A stretch of DNA of 11,878 nucleotides, from NCBI GenBank assembly GCA_033791145.1, contig JASJHH010000037.1, positions 1 through 11,878 of the forward strand, given 5' to 3'. This document shows positions 6,695-11,878 of this stretch, piece by piece. The position numbers were made by a program, and so were the translations under genes. Source of the DNA: JAALKW01 sp033791145 (GTDB lineage: Bacteria; Pseudomonadota; Gammaproteobacteria; Legionellales; Legionellaceae). The notes under the pieces are model-generated. The model ran no database searches. It saw only the letters and a list, made by a program, of their open reading frames with translations, and was not told where the DNA came from. Each line of letters starts with the position of its first letter. Within the stretch, counting starts at the first letter, position 1.

Positions 6695-7120
6695 TCAAAC
6701 GGCGTGATGGTAAAGCTCTGCATTTTGTTTTTGATAGGCTTTGTAGCGCTTTCGTCCGGATTCTTTTTGGTGTGCTGCAACCACATCAAGCACGCGGTCA
6801 AAATTTTCTAGATTCTCAGGAAGATTTTCACTGAGATTAAGTAGTAAATTAAAATTGTTATGTTCAGGTATTATATTATCTAAGCCAATTTGAATGGGCG
6901 GGTCTAAGCCCTCGGGTATATTTGACGCAAGGCTATGGGGCAAAAAGCTATCGGGCTTATAGGTCCACAGCCAATCATCTAATGCCTCGGCTTCTGTTTG
7001 ATTGGCACAGATTACCCAAGTACGTAAGTTTTTTGCATATGCTTTTTCAAGCAGGCGTGTCGCAACACGCCTTAAAGCATCGGGATGTTCATCTGCTATC
7101 ACATAAAAATCAATGCGCAT
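6695..7120 (-). CDS. holC: DNA polymerase III subunit chi
   Basis: This 141-residue cytosolic protein matches HolC along its length: MRIDFYVIAD at the start, a central LDDWLWTYKPDSFLPHSLA (48-66) with the typical 'LW-x-x-x-x-x-x-FLPH', an LLLNLSENLPENLENFDRV stretch (92-110), and RKRYKAYQ near 123-130. Chi binds psi in the clamp-loader complex and links the replicase to single-stranded DNA-binding protein. The ATG at 7120 overlaps the end of pepA by 11 bases. An in-frame TTG at 7126 is less likely. No Shine-Dalgarno sequence is visible, so translation is probably coupled to pepA. The pepA-holC pair is standard in gammaproteobacteria, but the usual next gene valS is absent and accessory genes follow. 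Confidence 0.93.
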   Translation of the reverse strand: MRIDFYVIADEHPDALRRVATRLLEKAYAKNLRTWVICANQTEAEALDDWLWTYKPDSFLPHSLASNIPEGLDPPIQIGLDNIIPEHNNFNLLLNLSENLPENLENFDRVLDVVAAHQKESGRKRYKAYQKQNAELYHHAV

Positions 7121-8537
7121 GAGCAAGGTGTCGCAATAAGTTCATGAGCAGGGGCACGGGCCTGCCGGTAGCTGTATTTTTTTTGCCTGTGTTCCACGCA
7201 GTACCTGCAATATCTAAATGTGCCCAGCGGTATTTTTTCGTGAAGTTTGAAAGAAAAGTAGCGGCTGTAATGCTACCTGCCTCACCATCAAGTGACGCAT
7301 TAATCATATCAGCCACAGGGCTCTCCAGTGCGTCTTGATAGTACGAATCAAGCGGTAGACGCCAGGCAGGGTCAACGCTTTCATGTCCTGCCGTTTCAAT
7401 CAGCTCAGCCAAGCGTTCGTCTTCTGTCATAAAGCCGCTAGCAAAGCGCCCAAGTGAAACAATAACCGCACCGGTTAACGTTGCAATATCAATCACAAGC
7501 TCAGGCTTTAAGCGTTCAGCATAGGTGAGTGTATCGCAAAGTACCATGCGGCCTTCGGCGTCTGTATTGGTGATTTCAATGGTTTTACCCAGCATGCTGG
7601 TGACCACATCACCAGGCTTTGTGGCATCGCCACCTGGCATGTTTTCAGTACAGGCCAAAAGCCCTGTGACATTAATCGGCAGCTCCATCAGTGTGCAGGC
7701 TTTAATTACGCCTAAAACACTTGCAGCGCCTGCCATGTCGTATTTCATTTCGTGCATGCCTTTGGATGGCTTTAATGAGATACCGCCTGAGTCAAACGTA
7801 ACGCCTTTTCCGACCAATACAATCGGTGCCTTATGATTACTTGTGCCTGTATATTGAATTTCTATGAGCTTAGGTGGCTCAGTACTGCCATTGCTGACAG
7901 ATAAAAAAGCGCCCATGCCAAGTTTTTGCATGTCTTTGCGCTCAAGCACACGTGTGCTTAAGGTTTTATGTTTTTTCGCAAAAGCCACTGCTTCTTTGGC
8001 GATATAGCTCGGCGTGCAATGGTTTGCAGGTAAGTTCGCAAAGTTACGTGTCCAAGTAATACCGTCGGCAATTGCTTTGGCTGATTGAATGGCTTTATCG
8101 GTTGCATACTCAAGATAAAATTGCAGTGATTCTAAACGAGGCGGGTTTGAATTTGGCTCACTTTTTAAATGCGGCGCGGTATATCGTGCGGCATCAAACT
8201 GCAAAATCATGTATTCAATTTGTTGATTGGGCGTCATGTTTTTTATTTGAGGCAAACACACCGTTGCTTGTTTAATTTTTTGTTGATTGAGTGTGGTTAA
8301 AATCCGCTGGATAATCGGTGTGAGCTGCGCAGGTGTGGTTTCTTTTTCATTGCCGCAGTGCACCAGTAACGTATTTTGATACCAAAGCATATCGCCTTTG
8401 TGGGTTAAGTTTTTTGCGAAATTGTTGAGTTTATTATTATTTGTTTGAATGGGGAGTGCGTGATTCTCAAAGCAGCCCATAACAAAACATGCTTCTGTTG
8501 TATCAAAATGTGGTGTTGTGATTAAAGCGTATGTCAT
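7110..8537 (-). CDS. pepA: Leucyl aminopeptidase PepA (cytosol aminopeptidase, M17)
   Basis: This 475-residue enzyme is a little shorter than E. coli PepA (503). The catalytic domain keeps all expected residues: K244 and D249 in GKGVTFDSGG, K256 in LKPSKG, D267 in MKYDMAGAA, and D326, E328 and R330 in NTDAEGRMVL, plus ENMPGG (298-303). It is a cytosolic di-metal aminopeptidase. In E. coli PepA also binds DNA in site-specific recombination and carAB regulation, which cannot be judged here. GAGGA at 8545-8549, 7 bases upstream, supports the ATG at 8537. It is followed by overlapping holC and lies divergent from lptF across 94 bp, the conserved gammaproteobacterial arrangement. This copy, not the one next to murJ, is the orthologue of classical pepA. 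Confidence 0.95.
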   Translation of the reverse strand: MTYALITTPHFDTTEACFVMGCFENHALPIQTNNNKLNNFAKNLTHKGDMLWYQNTLLVHCGNEKETTPAQLTPIIQRILTTLNQQKIKQATVCLPQIKNMTPNQQIEYMILQFDAARYTAPHLKSEPNSNPPRLESLQFYLEYATDKAIQSAKAIADGITWTRNFANLPANHCTPSYIAKEAVAFAKKHKTLSTRVLERKDMQKLGMGAFLSVSNGSTEPPKLIEIQYTGTSNHKAPIVLVGKGVTFDSGGISLKPSKGMHEMKYDMAGAASVLGVIKACTLMELPINVTGLLACTENMPGGDATKPGDVVTSMLGKTIEITNTDAEGRMVLCDTLTYAERLKPELVIDIATLTGAVIVSLGRFASGFMTEDERLAELIETAGHESVDPAWRLPLDSYYQDALESPVADMINASLDGEAGSITAATFLSNFTKKYRWAHLDIAGTAWNTGKKNTATGRPVPLLMNLLRHLAHAH

Positions 8538-8631
8538 GTCGGCTTCCTCTGATATGCAAAAACTGTTATTTTAGCGGGGCCTACGTCACTTGGCCAGATT
8601 TCTTTTTTTTTGTATATGAGGCAAGCCAACA
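8538..8631. other. Divergent pepA/lptF intergenic region
   Basis: This 94-bp region must carry promoters for both pepA (minus) and lptF (plus). It holds the pepA ribosome binding site (8545-8549), the lptF GAGG (8618-8621) and a T9 run (8603-8611). I could not pick a convincing sigma-70 promoter for either side. Confidence 0.5.
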
Positions 8632-9714
8632 GTGCTTATTTTTAGATATTTAGCGAAAGAAGTATTTACAACATTGCTTGCGCTAACGAGTATTTTATTG
8701 CTTATTTTTATGAGCAATCAATTTGTTCGATATTTGGCTCGCGCTGCCAGTGGAAAAATTCCTGCGGCTTTTATTTTTAAACTATTAGCACTTGAGCTAC
8801 CGATGCTCATGGGTTTGCTCATGCCGCTTGGATTTTACATTGCTTTATTGCTTGCATATGGAAGATTATATGCAGACAGTGAAATGACCGTGTTGCATGC
8901 TTGCGGTTACGGACCGCCTAGGCTATTAAAACATAGTTTAATCATGGCATCAGGGGTTGCTTTAATGGTGCTTGCGATTTTACTTTGGATAAACCCTGCT
9001 ATTGCGGTTGAGCGCACAAAGTTATTGCGTAGCACAGGTGTTCAAGTGTTAATTCAAACGCTTGAGCCTCAGCGATTTGGCAGTTTGCCAGGAGGGGACG
9101 CTGTATTTTACGTCGATAGCATGAAAGGTGAGCATTCTAAAGCAAGCGGTATTTTTTTAGCGCGTTTAAATACGCATCAACAAGCAAGAAACTGGGATGT
9201 GCTATGGGCTGATAAGGCGCATATAACAACAGATGCTAAAACGCATTTGCATGAATTAGTGCTAACCAACGGCCATGCCTACCAAGGCAAGCCAGGCCAC
9301 GCTGATTATCGAGTGGTTGATTTTAAACGCTATGAAACACCTCTGCCAGAGCCTGTAATTGTGCCTAAAGCGGGTGATTTACGCGCGCTTAAATCAGCTG
9401 ATTTATGGCCTTTTAGTGCAGATGAACATGCAAAAGCCGCAGAATTCGCGTGGCGTTTTTCAATTCCACTGATGGTGATTATTTTAACTTTAATTGCTGT
9501 GCCTTTGAGTCGCGTGAACCCACGGGCCGGCAAATATGCACGGCTTTTGCCCGCGATATTGTTATTTATTTTATACGCTGATTTATTGTTTGTTTCGCGT
9601 GATGCGATTGCAAGCGGAAAAATAACATGGTGGCTTGGTATGGGTGCTTTACATGGCAGCATGCTTTTAATTGGCCTTGGACTCATTTGGCGAAATCGCG
9701 TGAGGCTTTCATGA
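8632..9714 (+). CDS. lptF: LPS export ABC transporter permease LptF
   Basis: This 360-residue inner-membrane protein is one of the two permease subunits of LptB2FG. That complex extracts lipopolysaccharide from the inner membrane and feeds it to the LptC-A-D bridge. The N-terminus (IFRYLAKEVFTTLLALTSIL, then FVRYLARAASGKIP) and SEMTVLHACG (83-92) are strongly LptF-like. Transmembrane segments fall near 10-30, 50-77 and 103-122, then a periplasmic beta-jellyroll (about 125-265), then three more segments near 275-295, 303-322 and 333-353, with PLSRVNPRAGKY between. The start is GTG, 10 bases after GAGG (8618-8621); no ATG lies nearby in frame. Its last four bases (ATGA) overlap lptG. LPS transport is essential in most Gram-negative bacteria. 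Confidence 0.95.
   Translation: MLIFRYLAKEVFTTLLALTSILLLIFMSNQFVRYLARAASGKIPAAFIFKLLALELPMLMGLLMPLGFYIALLLAYGRLYADSEMTVLHACGYGPPRLLKHSLIMASGVALMVLAILLWINPAIAVERTKLLRSTGVQVLIQTLEPQRFGSLPGGDAVFYVDSMKGEHSKASGIFLARLNTHQQARNWDVLWADKAHITTDAKTHLHELVLTNGHAYQGKPGHADYRVVDFKRYETPLPEPVIVPKAGDLRALKSADLWPFSADEHAKAAEFAWRFSIPLMVIILTLIAVPLSRVNPRAGKYARLLPAILLFILYADLLFVSRDAIASGKITWWLGMGALHGSMLLIGLGLIWRNRVRLS
9702..9705 (+). promoter_or_regulatory. Ribosome binding site deciding the lptG start
   Basis: GAGG within the last codons of lptF, 5 bases before the ATG at 9711, which overlaps the lptF stop as ATGA. Confidence 0.65.
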
Positions 9715-10772
9715 GGTTACTTGATAAATACATTGCAAAAACGGTATTAAGCAGCATTGCACTCGTCACACTGATGCTCACAGGGCTTCAGCTATTTATT
9801 TTATTTGTGAATGAGCTCGATGACTTAGGGCGCGGTCAATATCATATTAAACAAGCGCTATCCGTGATGTTATTACAAGTGCCAGGAGAGGTGTATTTGT
9901 TCTTTCCGGTGGCTTGTTTATTGGGTGCATTAATGGGTCTTGGAAACCTTGCAAGCCATCGCGAGTTAATTGTAATGCAAGCATCAGGCATGTCGATTAA
10001 ACGCATTACATGGGCTGTGTTAAAAGCCTCAGTGTTGGTTGTTGTGTTTGTCGCTGTATTGGGCGAGGTATTTGCACCCCGTTTTTTAGCCATGGCTAAC
10101 GAGAAAAGATGGGAAGCCATGAACAATGGCCAAGCCATGCAAACTTTACATGGTGTTTGGTTTAAAGATAAAAACAATTTTATTGTGATAGGCGAGGCGG
10201 TGTCTAATAAAAAACTGCAAAATATTGAGCAATTTAGTTTTGATGATCAACACCACCTACAATTTGCAAGAAGCGTTGAACGCTTGGTTCAAAAACAAGG
10301 TGAGTGGCGTGCCTATGGTATTAAAGAAACCCTGTTTCAGGGCAACCAAACTAAAACACGTGAGCTAGATAGCATGCCCTGGGATATTCCGCTTGATATG
10401 GTGACGTTGCGTGTGGGCAGTAAACAACCAGATGAACTCGACTTTTTAGCGCTCAGAAATTATGTAAAATCCAAAAACGGGCACGGGCTTTTTTTCCATT
10501 ATAAGCTGGCTTATTGGCAGCGTTTGGTTCAACCGTTTACAACCGCTGTGATGATGGTGCTTGCTATTCCGTTTGTATTTGGGCCGCTGCGTTCATCAAC
10601 CATGGGTTCAAAATTATTGTTAGGTGCGAGTGTTGGTTTTGGTTTTCATTTGGCCAATCGTTTTTTTGGGCCATTGGCTGATGTATTGCATTGGCCGCCT
10701 GAGCTTGCAGCTGTTTTACCAACGGCTGTGTTTGCGCTGATTGGCTTATATTGGATGGGGCGCGTGCGTTAA
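9711..10772 (+). CDS. lptG: LPS export ABC transporter permease LptG
   Basis: This 353-residue partner of LptF begins MRLLDKYIAKTVLSSIALVT, a typical LptG start. An in-frame ATG at 9627 lies deep inside lptF and is not used. GAGG at 9702-9705, 5 bases upstream, supports 9711. Features in order: transmembrane segments near 12-34, 58-80 and 100-120; RELIVMQASGMS (84-95), the cytoplasmic coupling-helix region that touches LptB; a periplasmic jellyroll domain (about 130-265); and three C-terminal segments with QRLVQPFTTAVMMVLAIPFVFGP starting near 270 and GFGFHLANRFFGP near 309. The ATGA overlap with lptF indicates coupled translation of equal subunit amounts. All parts are present and the gene looks intact. 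Confidence 0.95.
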   Translation: MRLLDKYIAKTVLSSIALVTLMLTGLQLFILFVNELDDLGRGQYHIKQALSVMLLQVPGEVYLFFPVACLLGALMGLGNLASHRELIVMQASGMSIKRITWAVLKASVLVVVFVAVLGEVFAPRFLAMANEKRWEAMNNGQAMQTLHGVWFKDKNNFIVIGEAVSNKKLQNIEQFSFDDQHHLQFARSVERLVQKQGEWRAYGIKETLFQGNQTKTRELDSMPWDIPLDMVTLRVGSKQPDELDFLALRNYVKSKNGHGLFFHYKLAYWQRLVQPFTTAVMMVLAIPFVFGPLRSSTMGSKLLLGASVGFGFHLANRFFGPLADVLHWPPELAAVLPTAVFALIGLYWMGRVR

Positions 10773-10787
10773 TTTGCGTAATTAAAT

Positions 10788-10792
10788 AAGGA
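10788..10792 (+). promoter_or_regulatory. Ribosome binding site of elyC
   Basis: AAGGA, 7 bases before the ATG at 10800, in the 27-bp gap after lptG. Confidence 0.6.
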
Positions 10793-10799
10793 AATTCGT

Positions 10800-11594
10800 A
10801 TGATAATCAATGGCGTACAAGCGGCAAGCTGCCGGCAGTTTTTTGAGTATTTATTTAATCCAATGTTTTGGATGTTTTTTGTTTTACTGTGCTGCATTAT
10901 TTATTTGCTTTGGCCGGGTCAAACACGTCGCGCAAAGCGCTTGGGATGTGTTGTGTTGTTTTTTTTGCTTGTTTTTTTTGTGGTCAGTACGCCTTGGCTG
11001 CCGAATTGGATGCTATCGCGCTTTGAAAATCAATTTACGCGTTTGAATACTGTTGATGTAGATGTGCCTTTTGTCGTGGTGTTAGGCGGTGGTGCTGCTT
11101 CAAATCTAAGTATCCCTGCGGGGGATGCACTCAGTAATGCGAGCGTCAGGCGGATGTTAGAAGGCGTGCGTTTGTACCAAGCATTGCCTCATGCCAAATT
11201 GATTTTATCAGGTGGCTCGAGAGATGAGCCCAAATATGCAGAAGCGGTACGATTTGATGCCTTGGCAGAAGCGTTTCATATACCCAAAGCCGATCGCGTG
11301 CTTGAGGCTGATTCGATTAATACGCGGGATGAAGCGCGTTTAATCAAGCCGATTGTTGGCAAAGCGCCGTTTTACTTAGTGACTTCAGCATTGCATATGG
11401 CGCGCTCGATGCAATTGTTTGAAAAACAAGGCTTGCATCCGATTGCAGCCCCTTGTAATTATATTGTGATAAAATCTGAGACAAAAAAATCTTGGATGGA
11501 TTATCTGCCGAGTGCTATTAATCTTTTGCGATTTAATGCCGCATGGCATGAGTGCTTAGGGCAATTATGGGCTGCTTGTAAGCAGTTAGGTTGA
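10800..11594 (+). CDS. elyC: ElyC/SanA/YdcF family protein (DUF218), ElyC-like
   Basis: This 264-residue inner-membrane protein has two transmembrane segments (about 21-38 and 48-66) followed by a soluble DUF218 domain. Key blocks are DVPFVVVLGGGAA (88-100), the long insertion with SVRRMLEGVRLYQ (115-127), KLILSGGS (133-140), NTRDEA (174-179) and APFYLVTSALHMARSM (189-204). The two-helix N-terminus, length and GGG/TSALHM-type motifs match E. coli ElyC better than SanA or YdcF. ElyC is needed for envelope integrity and peptidoglycan assembly at low temperature; its chemistry is not settled. AAGGA (10788-10792) lies 7 bases before the ATG. The gene starts 27 bases after lptG and probably shares its transcript. 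Two T8 runs (10959-10966 and 10972-10979) fall in the second membrane segment. Confidence 0.82.
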   Translation: MIINGVQAASCRQFFEYLFNPMFWMFFVLLCCIIYLLWPGQTRRAKRLGCVVLFFLLVFFVVSTPWLPNWMLSRFENQFTRLNTVDVDVPFVVVLGGGAASNLSIPAGDALSNASVRRMLEGVRLYQALPHAKLILSGGSRDEPKYAEAVRFDALAEAFHIPKADRVLEADSINTRDEARLIKPIVGKAPFYLVTSALHMARSMQLFEKQGLHPIAAPCNYIVIKSETKKSWMDYLPSAINLLRFNAAWHECLGQLWAACKQLG

Positions 11595-11601
11595 TTGTTG
11601 A

Positions 11602-11610
11602 TGGTATAAT
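11602..11610 (+). promoter_or_regulatory. Extended -10 promoter-like box
   Basis: TGGTATAAT is a perfect extended -10 element just after the elyC stop; no good -35 lies upstream. It would start transcription near 11617, immediately before the hairpin at 11623-11655. It may be chance in AT-rich DNA. Confidence 0.3.
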
Positions 11611-11622
11611 CAGCAATTATGG

Positions 11623-11661
11623 TTGATAATCGATGGTTGCACCATCAATTATCAAAGTTTT
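11623..11661 (+). terminator. Long hairpin between convergent genes, probable terminator of the lptF-lptG-elyC unit
   Basis: A 15-bp stem (11623-11637 with 11641-11655) has one mismatch and a 3-base loop, followed after AG by TTTTGTTT. Read on the plus strand this resembles an intrinsic terminator with an imperfect T tract. On the minus strand the mismatch becomes a G-U pair, so the stem is fully paired, but no T tract follows. Confidence 0.6.
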
Positions 11662-11663
11662 GT

Positions 11664-11878
11664 TTATGTGTAATTCCGTGCACACCGAACCGCCCGAGCA
11701 CTATTTTTTGCCCTACTGACCTGATTGCCATTCAAAAAAAGCGTAAGCTTTGCAGTGCTGGAACTGAGCTCCGTCGAGCCCCAGTAGCCATTAGTGTTAT
11801 AATCAGGAATACTGGATTTGTTATCATAAAGGCATTTCATTTGTTCACCAGTAGCAACCCAACCTGCCGGTAAGAACC
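11664..11878 (-). CDS. Lcl/DUF1566-type C-terminal domain protein, 3' end only
   Basis: The last 70 full codons of a minus-strand gene are visible; the 5' part is beyond the right edge. The translation includes LPAGWVATGEQMKCLYDN, then NGYWGSTELSS, LTLFLNGNQV and AVRCARNYT before a TAA stop at 11664-11666. The order 'GYW-S-STE ... hydrophobic strand-NG ... K ... VRC' is the hallmark of the C-terminal DUF1566 domain, also found at the end of Legionella collagen-like adhesin Lcl, where it is lectin-like. Two cysteines (in MKCL and VRCA) may form a disulfide. Such proteins are usually exported, but the signal peptide would lie outside the window. A pilin-like tail is a less likely alternative. 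Confidence 0.65.
   Translation of the reverse strand, partial: FLPAGWVATGEQMKCLYDNKSSIPDYNTNGYWGSTELSSSTAKLTLFLNGNQVSRAKNSARAVRCARNYT

Noticed and set aside
7121..7126. TTG start for holC
   Set aside because: It adds only two residues, and the following ATG matches the family start.
7525..7836. Open frame on the plus strand inside pepA, and similar antisense frames in lptF and lptG
   Set aside because: They are opposite strongly conserved genes, lack ribosome binding sites and resemble no family.
2435..8537. The two M17 genes as a recent inverted duplication
   Set aside because: Outside the catalytic signatures the proteins differ strongly, including around the metal ligands, so recent duplication is excluded.
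8577..8611. GGCC inverted repeat followed by T9 as a terminator
   Set aside because: Only four base pairs form, and it lies between divergent genes where no terminator is expected.
8590..8618. TTGGCC-17-TATATG as lptF promoter
   Set aside because: The start site would fall after the Shine-Dalgarno sequence, removing it from the message.
9627..9710. Upstream ATG adding 28 residues to LptG
   Set aside because: It lies inside lptF, and the added residues do not resemble an LptG N-terminus. The ATG at 9711 has GAGG and the usual ATGA overlap.
11619..11873. Plus-strand open frame at the right edge
   Set aside because: It runs antisense to the Lcl-type domain, whose motifs are clear on the minus strand.

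Overview
The window reads as chromosomal DNA of a moderately AT-rich gammaproteobacterium. The best guess is a Legionellales-type (Legionella/Coxiella/Aquicella-like) host-associated bacterium. Two things support this. First, the block holC-pepA, divergent from lptF-lptG, is the classic gammaproteobacterial gene order. Second, the accessory genes are of kinds typical of Legionellales: an ankyrin-repeat protein with a protease-like head, a DUF4116-like protein, and an Lcl/DUF1566-type C-terminal domain. The genus cannot be named from this sequence alone.

Layout, left to right. (1) Positions 1-718, minus strand: a BrnT/BrnA type II toxin-antitoxin pair followed, one base after the antitoxin stop, by the start of ppsR (PEP synthase regulatory kinase/pyrophosphorylase), which runs off the left edge. 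(2) Positions 719-851: a 133-bp divergent control region with a good brnT promoter, two palindromes 11 bp apart lying in that promoter (probable BrnA operator), and a weaker candidate murJ promoter. (3) Positions 852-3796, plus strand: murJ (lipid II flippase), overlapping by one base an M17 aminopeptidase-family gene. (4) Positions 3806-6653, minus strand: two accessory genes. One encodes a 780-residue protein with a YopT-like Cys/His/Asp head, ankyrin repeats and a second helical repeat array. The other is a small DUF4116-like gene. They sit where many relatives have valS downstream of holC. (5) Positions 6695-8537, minus strand: pepA and holC with overlapping ends. (6) Positions 8632-11594, plus strand: lptF, lptG (4-bp overlap) and an elyC-like DUF218 gene, an envelope operon, followed by a strong hairpin. 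(7) Positions 11664-11878, minus strand: the 3' end of a gene with an Lcl/DUF1566-type domain.

The core genes serve envelope construction: MurJ flips lipid II, LptF and LptG power LPS extraction, and ElyC supports envelope integrity. Two different M17 peptidases and a DNA polymerase III subunit accompany them. The accessory genes (BrnTA, the protease/ankyrin protein, the DUF4116-like protein, the Lcl-type protein) lie between or beside the core blocks. No rRNA, tRNA, CRISPR array, transposase or insertion sequence was seen. No gene-free stretch exceeds 133 bp.
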